From Methylobacterium longum (GTDB lineage: Bacteria; Pseudomonadota; Alphaproteobacteria; Rhizobiales; Beijerinckiaceae), in NCBI RefSeq assembly GCF_022179385.1, contig NZ_BPQS01000017.1, positions 43,552 to 107,551 on the forward strand: a DNA stretch of 64,000 nucleotides, given 5' to 3'. This document shows, one piece after another, positions 20,388-28,645 of the stretch. The stretch's first letter is position 1, and every line of letters starts with the position of its first letter. The notes under the pieces are model-generated. The model did not search any database, was not told the origin of the DNA, and was given only the letters and a program-made list of their open reading frames with translations. The translations under genes were made by a program, and so were the position numbers.

Positions 20388-20648
20388 ATGGCGGGAACTG
20401 ACGACTACCTTCGGCTGCTCCTCAGTCGGGTTGCCGCCGAGGAAGCGTTCCTCGACCGTGTCGGTCGCGCCGAGGACGCCGAGCTGAACGCTGCGGACGC
20501 CGCGCCTGCAAGGTCTCCTGCCGTGTCGTTGATGATCACGAACCGTCAGCGGGCGGCGCTTCGTGAGCTTGGCTTTTCCGAAGAATCCATTCGGCAGATG
20601 ACGCCAGTCGAGGCACACGAGAAGCTCGGGCTGGCCAAGCCGTTCTAG
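20388..20648 (+). CDS. Small protein with a mobile-element-type C-terminal motif
   Basis: The 86 residues end in ITNRQRAALRELGFSEESIRQ, then MTPVEAHEKLGL. This motif recurs at the C-termini of many alphaproteobacterial mobile-element proteins. The N-terminal half (YLRLLLSRVAAEEAFLDRVGRAEDAEL) is helical. Function is unknown. The motif suggests protein-protein or DNA contact, but that is inference. Confidence 0.6.
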   Translation: MAGTDDYLRLLLSRVAAEEAFLDRVGRAEDAELNAADAAPARSPAVSLMITNRQRAALRELGFSEESIRQMTPVEAHEKLGLAKPF

Positions 20649-20829
20649 CTCGGCCCGAACCCGGCTCGCCAGATAGTACGGCCTGCCGGTGTGAAGGTCG
20701 CTAGGACCCGTGGCTGCCGTCCCATGAGGCGGCGAGGTGCCGTGGAGAAAGATTGGGTAGCCGACAGTCCTTCTCACGACCACCGCCTTACGACGGGTTC
20801 CCTGCTCATCGAGAACGGTTGCGGTCGCA

Positions 20830-21357
20830 TCAAGGATCTGAACCCGTCGGCTGCGTCAGCAGCAGCCAAGCTTGGGTCAGCTTCAGCAGGTTTTTAGCCT
20901 CCGGCTCCATCGTGTTGATGTCCAGGTCGTAGGGGCCGAAATGCCGCGTATGGGCGTACTTCAACGCCGTGCCGGCGTACCGGTCGCCCCGCGCCCCCTC
21001 TCGGCGCGTCAGTTCGTCATCGGGGACCCACACCCAGACCCACAGGACGGTGTGATCCTTCAGGACGGAGCTCAGATCGTCAGCCCATTCTTGAGACTCA
21101 ATCACCAGTTCCACGATCAGATCGCACCCAGCGTCCGCGAACGCAGCCACCGAGCGATTGAAGCCCTGGTAGAAGGCCAGCATTTCAGCGTGGAAGCTCT
21201 CCGCCGTGCCACGCCCCAGCGGTGCAAAATCGCCATCCGCTAGCTGGTCGGTGGAGAGATAGCAGAACGGCTCCGGCATATCCTGACGGATCGCCTTGGC
21301 CAGCCCGGACTTGCCTGCGCTGGACGTGCCACTAAGGATGATTATGCGCCCTGCCAT
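20830..21357 (-). CDS. Chloramphenicol phosphotransferase-like P-loop kinase
   Basis: The 175 residues match the size of chloramphenicol 3-O-phosphotransferase (178). The P-loop SGTSSAGKSGL is at 9-19. An aspartate falls at position 37 (LSTDQL), as does the catalytic Asp37 of the Streptomyces enzyme. Later WVWVPDDELTRREGARGDRYAG gives the lid arginines. It may phosphorylate chloramphenicol or another small hydroxylated compound. Zeta-toxin-like kinases share the fold, so resistance is not proven. The frame is open upstream to 21741, but the ATG at 21357 fits the family. Confidence 0.8.
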   Translation of the reverse strand: MAGRIIILSGTSSAGKSGLAKAIRQDMPEPFCYLSTDQLADGDFAPLGRGTAESFHAEMLAFYQGFNRSVAAFADAGCDLIVELVIESQEWADDLSSVLKDHTVLWVWVWVPDDELTRREGARGDRYAGTALKYAHTRHFGPYDLDINTMEPEAKNLLKLTQAWLLLTQPTGSDP

Positions 21358-21589
21358 AGCTGCTCTGCCCGACGCGGGAATGATACCGCCGTGGTCACTC
21401 CGTCCTAGCCTTCCCTGCGGCCGCCCATCTTCGATGCGTCCCTGTGCTTCGGGACCGCTTCGCGGCCTGGGGCTACGCCTGCGTTGTGTCAGGCGGTGCG
21501 CCTGTGGGTGATTGGGACGACGGAATGATCGCTTGCATCTCCGTGGGGATCGAACAAAGGAATAGACTGCAGCTCTGCAGCCCTCGTGT

Positions 21590-23608
21590 TCAACCCGTGT
21601 TCGTGATGCCCAGCTTCTCGAAGAAGATCGAATTACGCAAGCGGGCGTCGTGCAAGACCTTGCCGAAGGGAATGACTTCAACAAAGGCCGCTGGGCCGGT
21701 CGAATAGCCAAAGTACCCCTTTCCGTCCGGTGTCTTGGCAAAGCGTCCGATCATCTTGTCACGAAGCTGGGGCGTAATGTCGGCCACGATGTAACAATGG
21801 AAGGACGTGCTCGGCGTGATCCCGAGGATGGCGCGACCTCGGATATCGACCTCGCCCTGCGGATTCTGAAGCCGCTCTACGTAGCTTAGGACCTGCTGAA
21901 CCGGATCCTTTCCCTTGCTGTAGTCCTCACGCATGGGGCGCTTGAACTCGACCAGCACGATGGTGTCGGTCCCTTCCCGCTCGCGCCACGCCACGCAGGA
22001 GTTATAGAAGAACGCCAGATCGGGCCGTTCCTCGCTGTCGGACGTGGTATATTGGTTTAGAAGCTGATCCGAGGCAAAGAAGTTGAAGAACGCCAGCCGA
22101 TCATCCAAAAGCCATAGGTTGTGATCCTCTATTTTTAGGCCCTTGGAGTCGATCCTCATAGGGCAAAATAGTTGATGAAGTGCGTCCTCCTTGCTGTATG
22201 CCTCCTTGGCCGGTTCGCTGTATTCCAGAAGTGTTTCAAACATATCTAGGACGGCCTTGCGCTTAGTGACGTATTCTGCCAGGGCGCCTTTCTTCTCCTC
22301 GGCAATGTATTGGGTGTATTCCTCGACCTTCTCGACCAAAGGACCCTTTAGCAATTCTCCCGCCTTGATCGACTTTTCGAGGGATACGAAACGCTTTTGC
22401 CTGCGGAACCGGGCACGGGACATTTCAAGGAAGATTTCTTCCTTGCCGAATGAGTTGGGTTGCAGGCTCTCGGCAAAGGTATCCAGATCGTCGGCCAGAT
22501 AGAGGAATTGGGGATTTTCCGCTATCAACTCGCGCGTAGTTTCGACCTTTCGGGATATGGCCTGCTCGATGTACGGGCGCAGATAGTGGCGGGCGGCCGC
22601 CGCTATCTCCCGCTTGATCTCATCGACCTCCGCAGCGTCCAGCGTGAAGGCTGTCCGTTCGCTGTTGACTTTCTGATCTAGATAGGGGCTTGAGGCGCAG
22701 GCAATATAGACATGCTCTCCATCCAGCGCCTTTAATCCCAATTGTTCATCAATGGCGTAGTCGATGACTGACCGGCTATCTCCAGAAATAAAGGCAAAGT
22801 TGAAGGAAGGCGGATCGAAGCGCATCCGTTTATTGCACTTCAACGACCAGACCTTAAGCGGGAAGGCGTCATCCCCGGATCCAATGGTTAAGTCGGCGGT
22901 GTGCTGATCGACTATGCTTTCCGCGAAAAGATTCTGGATGTCCGTGACCCCTTCGTCCTCGACGGTGACGTGAGGGGCGTTGCCGGCGACGAACAGGGGC
23001 ACGAAGTGCGCAGCGATCCGATTTTCGATCACGCCGGCCTTGATCGGGCACTTGTTCTCAAAGGCTGATTTGAATGCCCGGAACGTGATCTTAGTGTGGT
23101 GCCGCTCCTCCTCAACCTCGACCTCCTGCTCGGCAACCTGATTGGTTTCCGACAGCCGGAAATCGAAGGACCGGCGCTCCCAGCCATTCGCCCCCCGATA
23201 GGTGCTATCGACCTTGATACGCTCGAACACCTTGAGCCAAGCGAGACGCCCCACTCCCTTGCCGCCGCGCTGTTCCTTCCAGCGGGAGTCAGGTGTGCAA
23301 AAGGATCTGAAGTTGTCGTTGGTGAACCCGACCCCATTGTCCTCGATATCGAAGCCAATGACCCTGCTGTCCAGTTGGTCTCCCAACCGGTGAATGCGGA
23401 CCACGACCCAACCGCGCTTGGCGGCCACGTCGCCGTAAAGCTCCGTAATCGAGTGAATCGAGTTGCTGATCGCCTCCATGAGCGGCAATAGTGTATTCTT
23501 CTCGGTCGGTCGCAGGGCAAGCCGGTTCACCCGGCCAACGATGTCGCTTTCGAGGTTTGCCAAGACTCTGCCCCCCGCCGCGCAGGGCTTACCGCCTGAC
23601 TGGCTCAA
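21590..23608 (-). CDS. GHKL ATPase with C-terminal PD-(D/E)xK-like domain, candidate defence protein
   Basis: The 672 residues begin with an Hsp90/MutL-type ATPase: N-box EAISNSIHS (45-53), DNGVGF (90-95) and the lid motif GGKGVG (115-120). A long middle region includes a probable coiled coil (about 400-470). Near the end, RPDLAFFYN (Asp530) followed by IVLVEFKRP (Glu554, Lys556) gives a D-x(n)-E-x-K pattern of restriction-type nucleases. ATP-dependent dimerisation controlling a nuclease is a plausible mechanism, as in several single-gene phage-defence proteins. I cannot assign it to a named system. AT content is higher than in its neighbours, consistent with transfer. Confidence 0.75.
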   Translation of the reverse strand: MSQSGGKPCAAGGRVLANLESDIVGRVNRLALRPTEKNTLLPLMEAISNSIHSITELYGDVAAKRGWVVVRIHRLGDQLDSRVIGFDIEDNGVGFTNDNFRSFCTPDSRWKEQRGGKGVGRLAWLKVFERIKVDSTYRGANGWERRSFDFRLSETNQVAEQEVEVEEERHHTKITFRAFKSAFENKCPIKAGVIENRIAAHFVPLFVAGNAPHVTVEDEGVTDIQNLFAESIVDQHTADLTIGSGDDAFPLKVWSLKCNKRMRFDPPSFNFAFISGDSRSVIDYAIDEQLGLKALDGEHVYIACASSPYLDQKVNSERTAFTLDAAEVDEIKREIAAAARHYLRPYIEQAISRKVETTRELIAENPQFLYLADDLDTFAESLQPNSFGKEEIFLEMSRARFRRQKRFVSLEKSIKAGELLKGPLVEKVEEYTQYIAEEKKGALAEYVTKRKAVLDMFETLLEYSEPAKEAYSKEDALHQLFCPMRIDSKGLKIEDHNLWLLDDRLAFFNFFASDQLLNQYTTSDSEERPDLAFFYNSCVAWREREGTDTIVLVEFKRPMREDYSKGKDPVQQVLSYVERLQNPQGEVDIRGRAILGITPSTSFHCYIVADITPQLRDKMIGRFAKTPDGKGYFGYSTGPAAFVEVIPFGKVLHDARLRNSIFFEKLGITNTG

Positions 23609-23785
23609 AGCTTATACGGCGCATCCTCAGGTGGTGGAAGCTGGCAGGCGGCCTTCCTCAACGAGGGCGGCTCCGTGCTTGAGGAGGGGGTGCTGCTTGC
23701 CCTCGGCCCGTTCCGCATAACGCGAGCCCACGTGGACCACCCGGCCTATGATGCCTACACACTGATTGCGCAGAGCAGTGCGTAG
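23599..23785 (+). pseudogene. Possible 3' remnant of an unidentified gene
   Basis: One frame reads GGGSWQAAFLNEGGSVLEEG, then VLLALGPFRITRAHVDHPAY and ends with TAG at 23783. It has protein-like composition but no start codon, and it overlaps the start of the GHKL gene. It may be the C-terminus of a gene cut when the neighbouring cargo was inserted. About 290 bp without any gene follow, up to 24075. Confidence 0.35.
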
Positions 23786-24075
23786 CGTCAGCGTATACCC
23801 CAGCGTGACGTCACTCTGCGACGTGTCGCACTCGTCACTTCGCGGTTGGCAGCCGCTTGATGTGACGCGCGCTGCCACGGCTTTAGGGGCTGATGTGACC
23901 GGACGTTCGGGGCCGGGCAGTTCACCGGTCGCTCTGGGTGGGGCGTTGATGCGGCGGGCATCACGGCGAGGTCAGGGCGCGCGAACGCTCCTGACAGGGT
24001 AAGCTGCTGAGGTGCGCCAATCAGGCCAATCCCTAGACCTCGTCCGTCGAGGGCAGCTTGGGTGAGAGGCCGCCC

Positions 24076-24498
24076 TCAACGCGGCCCTGTATTGAAGGCA
24101 ACGGCAGCCGCGACGAGGGCCTTGAAGGCGGTTCCGTCGATATCATCGCCAGCACGCAGATCGATGGCGCGCCGCGTACCGCCGTCTAACCCGGCGTTGA
24201 AGAGGCCCAACGGATCTGGCAACGACGCACCCTGCGCGAAGGTCAACTTGACCTTGTCCTTGTAGGTCTCACCTGTGCACAAGATGCCGTTGTGCGACCA
24301 AACCGGCACGCCCAATGGGTTTGATGGCTTTCGCCACTTCACGCCCTCGACAATGGCGGGTTCGGCTTGCCAAATCAGGCTTCGGATCGATGCCAGCATC
24401 GTCCCGCGCCAATCGCCGAGCGCGGCAATCTTAACGTCAATCGCCTGCTCGGCCGTGCCGGGAGCATCGCCCTTTCCCTGATGTGCAGCGCCCGCCAT
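24076..24498 (-). CDS. DUF1801 (YdhG-like) protein
   Basis: The 140 residues contain the DUF1801 core: IRSLIWQAEPAIVEGVKWRKPS, the PVWSHNGILCTGETYKDKVKLTF region, and LFNAGLDGGTRRAIDLRAGD. These proteins form a compact alpha/beta fold related to frataxin-like iron-binding proteins. Their role is not established. I used the ATG at 24498, because the longer frame from 24513 needs a TTG start. Confidence 0.82.
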   Translation of the reverse strand: MAGAAHQGKGDAPGTAEQAIDVKIAALGDWRGTMLASIRSLIWQAEPAIVEGVKWRKPSNPLGVPVWSHNGILCTGETYKDKVKLTFAQGASLPDPLGLFNAGLDGGTRRAIDLRAGDDIDGTAFKALVAAAVAFNTGPR

Positions 24499-24707
24499 TA
24501 GCGTCACTTTCAAAACGATCCCGTGCTCATCACATTGGACGAAAGGGTCCGTAATGTGTCGTGAGCGGAAGCAACGGCCGAACCGAGGCTTGCCGACCCG
24601 AGCGGAAGTGGTAAGCCCGTAGCGCCTTGTCGGGGGAGGTCCATTGACGCCGACTATTGCGGGTGTGGTGTGTAGGGCGGGCCTGACACACCCTGAGGTG
24701 ACAACCC

Positions 24708-25253
24708 ATGGCCCGCATCGGCTACGCCCGCGTCAGCACACTCGACCAGGATCTCGACACTCAGCTGGCCCGCCTTAAGGCCGAGGGCTGCGGCATCGTT
24801 CGCGCTGAAAAAGCTTCGGGCGGCTCGCGTGAGGGCCGGCTTGAACTGGCGACGGTTATCGAGTTCCTACGCCCCGGCGACGAACTCGTCGTCACCCGCC
24901 TCGACCGGCTCGGGCGCGACACCCGTGACGTGCTCAATCTGATTCACGAGGCCGAGCAGCGCGGGGCGTTCGTTACCGTGCTCGACCCGCATGTCTCAAC
25001 GCGCGGTGAGATGGGCCACGTCGTGCTGACCGTCCTTGGCATGGTGGCGCAGATGGAACGGCGCTTCATCAAGGAGCGCCAACGCGAAGGCATCGAGACC
25101 GCAAAAATTAAGGGTGTTTACACGGGCGGGAAGCGCCGCCTTGACCGAGAACACATCCAGGAGCTGCACGCGGGCGGCACTGGCCCGGCAGCCATCGCGC
25201 GGACGGTCGGTTGTTCGCGGATGCAGATTTACCGCGTGCTTCGGGAGGGATGA
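24708..25253 (+). CDS. Serine recombinase, resolvase/invertase family
   Basis: The 181 residues are typical for a Tn3-type resolvase or DNA invertase: catalytic Ser10 in IGYARVSTLDQD, the arginine cluster TRLDRLGRDTRD near 66-75, the long E helix (MGHVVLTVLGMVAQMERRFIK) and a C-terminal helix-turn-helix (TGPAAIARTVGCSRMQIYRVL). It would cut and join DNA at a res or inversion site. Its target is not evident, and no transposase lies beside it, so it may be a relic of a transposon. Confidence 0.93.
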   Translation: MARIGYARVSTLDQDLDTQLARLKAEGCGIVRAEKASGGSREGRLELATVIEFLRPGDELVVTRLDRLGRDTRDVLNLIHEAEQRGAFVTVLDPHVSTRGEMGHVVLTVLGMVAQMERRFIKERQREGIETAKIKGVYTGGKRRLDREHIQELHAGGTGPAAIARTVGCSRMQIYRVLREG

Positions 25254-25310
25254 AAGGCAGATGTTGCGAACGGCTGAGTTGGGTGGTCAGCGGACCCTGG
25301 CCTATCGCCT

Positions 25311-25325
25311 CGAAGCGGACGTTCC
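25311..25325. repeat. Short intergenic repeat, AAGCGGACxTTCC type
   Basis: CGAAGCGGACGTTCC belongs to a degenerate motif seen again at 26440 and 30715, always between genes. Confidence 0.45.
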
Positions 25326-25366
25326 CTCTCCGACCCTTCTCCAACGCTAGGAGAGTATCGTCCGCA

Positions 25367-26335
25367 CTATCGTGGTACGGAAGATGGGGCTATCGAGCTT
25401 CCAATGCTGCGGCCAAGGAAGTCACGCGTCAGCCGAGCAATCTCGTCCGTTGCCTCGTCCAGCGCGAAATGGCCAGCATCGAGGATGTGCAACTCCGCCT
25501 TCGGCGTGTCGCGCAGGTACGCTTCTGCTCCTGGCACAATGAAAGAGGGGTCGTAACGGCCCCACAACACGAGCGTTGGCAGCGAATGGCTGCGCATCCA
25601 AGCTTGCCACGCCGGATAGGACGCGACGTTGGTGCGGTAGTCGTAGAGGAGCGCCGCTTGGATGTCCCGTTCACCCGGACGGGCTAGGACGGCGTACTCG
25701 TCTGTCCAAGTGTCCGGATTGTACCGCTCGTGGTTCGGGCTCGTGCCAAGGTGACGCTGCTTGGCCCCCTCCAATGAGATGAAGGCATCGACCTGCTCGG
25801 GGTGGGCCGCGGGATTTGCCCAATACCGAGCGATGCCCTGCCACTTCGCACCGAGGCCCTCTGCGTAGGCGTTGGCGTTCTGAACGATCAACGCACTCAC
25901 CCTTTCGGGGTGAGCTTGCGCCATGCGGAAGCCGACCGGGCCGCCGTAGTCCTGCATGAAGAGCGTGTATCGCTCGATGCCGAGGTGGGCGACCAACCCC
26001 TCCATCGTCGTGGCAAGGTTGTCGAAGGTATAGGTGTACTGCGCCGGCGACGGCGCATCGCTCTGGCCGAAGCCTGGGTAGTCGGGTGCGATCAGGTGAT
26101 AGCGGTCGGCGAGCAGTGGTAGCAGCGGGTCCCACTGCCGGGATGACGACGGATAGCCGTGGAGCAGCAGGATCGTGGGCGCTTCGCGCGGCCCCGCCTC
26201 GCGGTAGAAGATGGCAACACCGTTTACCTCGACCCGATGATAGGTCGTCGTGGCCTGAGTGGAGGGAAGCGGCTGCGGTGTTCCTTGTCCAAGTGCCAGG
26301 GCCGTTGCAGCGGCTAGGACGGTCTGTGTCGGCAT
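25367..26335 (-). CDS. Exported alpha/beta hydrolase (epoxide hydrolase / haloalkane dehalogenase type)
   Basis: The 322 residues start with a probable signal peptide (MPTQTVLAAATALALGQG). The oxyanion HGYPSSSRQWD motif, the nucleophile Asp in MQDYGGPVGF, the acid in LWGRYDPSF and the catalytic His in DAGHFALDE follow in the order of the haloalkane dehalogenase/epoxide hydrolase group. An Asp nucleophile means a hydrolysis route through an alkyl-enzyme ester. The substrate is unknown. The export signal places it in the periplasm. Confidence 0.86.
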   Translation of the reverse strand: MPTQTVLAAATALALGQGTPQPLPSTQATTTYHRVEVNGVAIFYREAGPREAPTILLLHGYPSSSRQWDPLLPLLADRYHLIAPDYPGFGQSDAPSPAQYTYTFDNLATTMEGLVAHLGIERYTLFMQDYGGPVGFRMAQAHPERVSALIVQNANAYAEGLGAKWQGIARYWANPAAHPEQVDAFISLEGAKQRHLGTSPNHERYNPDTWTDEYAVLARPGERDIQAALLYDYRTNVASYPAWQAWMRSHSLPTLVLWGRYDPSFIVPGAEAYLRDTPKAELHILDAGHFALDEATDEIARLTRDFLGRSIGSSIAPSSVPR

Positions 26336-26872
26336 AGCTCATCTCCTCAGCAGCGGAGAGATAGGGCATTCTCGTTGGACACGCCGCAACGACTACTTTC
26401 TACCCTACCGAGTCGTAGGACATGCTTTCTCAAAGGCCTGGAAGCGGACCTTCCGACCCTCTGCAACGGGTGGCAACCGGACTTTGACCCTTCGTCCCGA
26501 AGCAGACGTTCCAGCTCCGACACAACCCGGCCTTGGCCATTGGTCTACGTCCTCATCAAAGTGAACATCGGTTGCACTGCTTTTCCGGCAGCAGTACGCC
26601 CATTCCAGTTCACCCTTTGAAGCAAACATCAGCAGCGCGCATCGACTTGGATGCTTCTGTCACAGGCACACCGATTTCACTGAGGGCTAGATAACACTGG
26701 CGCAGCGTTGTTGGCATACCGCGGCTGCTTGGGGCATTTTTCGTCTACGAGGCCGAGACGAGCGCGCTTATCGGGCGTAGACTGGCCACGCTTAGGGCCA
26801 ACCGACGAGGGATGCGCCGTAAGGAGAGGGTATAGGCGGCGGATGGCGCCGTGTCCTCACTCGGAGGCTTCA
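26336..26872. other. Intergenic stretch with repeat motifs
   Basis: A copy of the AAGCGGACCTTCC motif is at 26442-26454 and a weaker one (GAAGCAGACGTTCC) near 26500. Open frames here are short and motif-free. The last 70 bp precede the membrane-gene operon. Confidence 0.5.
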
Positions 26873-27337
26873 ATGACTGCCTCGCTCAATCCCGCTGCAC
26901 CCCAGCATCTGCCGCCGTTCATCACTGCCTCCGGTGAGACAGACGTCTTCATGGTGGTCATGGCCGTGTTCCTGGTCATAATCGTGATGGCGATTGGGCT
27001 CCTGTTCCTGCGCCTGCACACCCTGCCCGAGCGGATCGCCCACAAGGGCCATAAGCTCCAATTCGAGATCGTCGCCGTGCTGGGTTTGCTGGCGCTCTTC
27101 ACGCACGTGCATCTCTTCTGGGTCATCGGCCTACTGCTCGCCCTGATCGACATTCCCGACTTCGGAGGAGCGTTCGGACGGATGGCGGGATCACTCGAAA
27201 AGATTGCGGGCATACCGCCGGGTAAAGGAGCGGACGAATTGCCGGACGAGCCCAAAACTCTCGTCCCTCTTCACGAAGAAACCCGGCCACCGTTGCGGCC
27301 TATGTCGAAAATCGCTCCAGCCAGCACAGGGAGCTGA
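26873..27337 (+). CDS. Two-helix inner-membrane protein, first gene of the HlyD/TAXI cluster
   Basis: The 154 residues start MTASLNPAAPQH after a CGGAGG ribosome-binding site. Transmembrane segments lie at about 27-46 (VFMVVMAVFLVIIVMAIGLLF) and 65-96 (IVAVLGLLALFTHVHLFWVIGLLLALIDIP). A polar C-terminal tail follows. It resembles the small two-helix partners found next to HlyD-type proteins in other proteobacteria. No enzyme motif is visible. The HlyD gene starts 4 bp after its stop, so the two are one transcript. Confidence 0.75.
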   Translation: MTASLNPAAPQHLPPFITASGETDVFMVVMAVFLVIIVMAIGLLFLRLHTLPERIAHKGHKLQFEIVAVLGLLALFTHVHLFWVIGLLLALIDIPDFGGAFGRMAGSLEKIAGIPPGKGADELPDEPKTLVPLHEETRPPLRPMSKIAPASTGS

Positions 27338-27340
27338 GCC

Positions 27341-28576
27341 ATGCTTGAGCTACTTCTCTGCTCCGTGGTGACGATCCTGCCGGATTACCTCGTCCGCCGC
27401 TTCGCACAGGGTAAGCGGCTCGGCAAAGAGATCACGCTTTTCTCGGTCTGGTTCGAACTGCGGTGGGGTATTGTTGGATGCATGATGCTCACCGTAGGGC
27501 TGATCACCGTGATCTTTTACAATCATCCTTCTACGAGCAATGCTACCTTGTTCTATCGGACCGTGCCGATTGTTTCCGAGATCAACGGGCGGGTCGCGCA
27601 GGTTTACGTCACTGATGTGAGCGCCGAGATCAAGCAAGGGGCGCCGATCTTCAGGTTGGACAGCTCAACTCAGGAGGCCGCGGCAGAAACTGCCCGACGC
27701 AAGATCGCTGAGGTTGATGCGGCCATGGTGTCCGCCCGCTCCGATATCATGGTGGCCAACGGAAAGATCCAAGAGGCGAACAGTGCCCTCCAGCAGGCCG
27801 TGGACGAACTTGAGACGAAGCAGGAACTGAACCGGCGTAATGCCGTCATCGTCGCGCCGCGCGACATCGAGCGGCTCCAGAATGTGGTGAACGGTCGACG
27901 GGGCACGGTTGCGGCGGCCACTGCCTCCAAACAGTCAGCCGAGGCGCAGATATCCAGTCTCCTCCCGGCTCAAAAGGCCAGTGCTGAAGCCGCGCTCGCC
28001 CAAGCCGAGGTGGAAAAGGCGAAGACCATCATCCGGGCCGGCGTGGATGGCCGGATCGAGCAATTCAGGTTGAGGGCCGGCGACATCGTCAACCCGATCA
28101 TGCGTCCAGCCGGGGTGTTGATCCCGGAAGGCGCAGGGCGAAAGGCCATCACGGCGGGTTTCGGGCAGATCGAGGCCCAGGTGATGAAGGTCGGCATGGT
28201 AGCGGAAGTCACCTGCGTCTCGAAGCCTTGGACCGTCATCCCGATGGTGGTCACGGTGGTGCAGGATTTCATCGCCGCCGGACAATTCCGCGGTGGCGAG
28301 CAACTGATCGATGCTCAACAAGTGACGCGGCCAGGAACCATCCTCGTCTTTCTTGAACCCCTCTATGAGGGTGGGCTTGAGGGGGTGACCCCGGGCAGTA
28401 GCTGTATCGCCAACGCCTATACCAGCAACCACGAGCTGATCGCCTCCGGTCAAGTCAGCCCCCTCAAGGGCTTGATCCTGCATGCAGTCGATGCAGTCGG
28501 GCTCGTTCACGCAATGATCCTGCGGATCCAGGCGCTGATGCTGCCGATCCAGACCTTGGTGTTCGGCGGACATTGA
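27341..28576 (+). CDS. HlyD-family membrane fusion protein
   Basis: The 411 residues have a hydrophobic segment at about 46-65 (GIVGCMMLTVGLITVIFY), then the biotinyl/lipoyl half-motif VPIVSEINGRVAQVYVTDVSAEIKQGAPIFRLD. A long coiled-coil hairpin runs about 100-225, and the second half-motif AGVDGRIEQFRLRAGDIV follows. Members bridge inner-membrane transporters to the outer membrane in Gram-negatives. No ABC, RND or MFS pump gene and no TolC are next to it, so the partner pump is missing or is replaced by the neighbouring membrane proteins. Confidence 0.85.
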   Translation: MLELLLCSVVTILPDYLVRRFAQGKRLGKEITLFSVWFELRWGIVGCMMLTVGLITVIFYNHPSTSNATLFYRTVPIVSEINGRVAQVYVTDVSAEIKQGAPIFRLDSSTQEAAAETARRKIAEVDAAMVSARSDIMVANGKIQEANSALQQAVDELETKQELNRRNAVIVAPRDIERLQNVVNGRRGTVAAATASKQSAEAQISSLLPAQKASAEAALAQAEVEKAKTIIRAGVDGRIEQFRLRAGDIVNPIMRPAGVLIPEGAGRKAITAGFGQIEAQVMKVGMVAEVTCVSKPWTVIPMVVTVVQDFIAAGQFRGGEQLIDAQQVTRPGTILVFLEPLYEGGLEGVTPGSSCIANAYTSNHELIASGQVSPLKGLILHAVDAVGLVHAMILRIQALMLPIQTLVFGGH

Positions 28577-28645
28577 TGCGGCCGGCGTGTGTAGGACCCA
28601 TCGCGAACCTGCACACGTCAATTCCCCACCGGGCAACGCACACCG

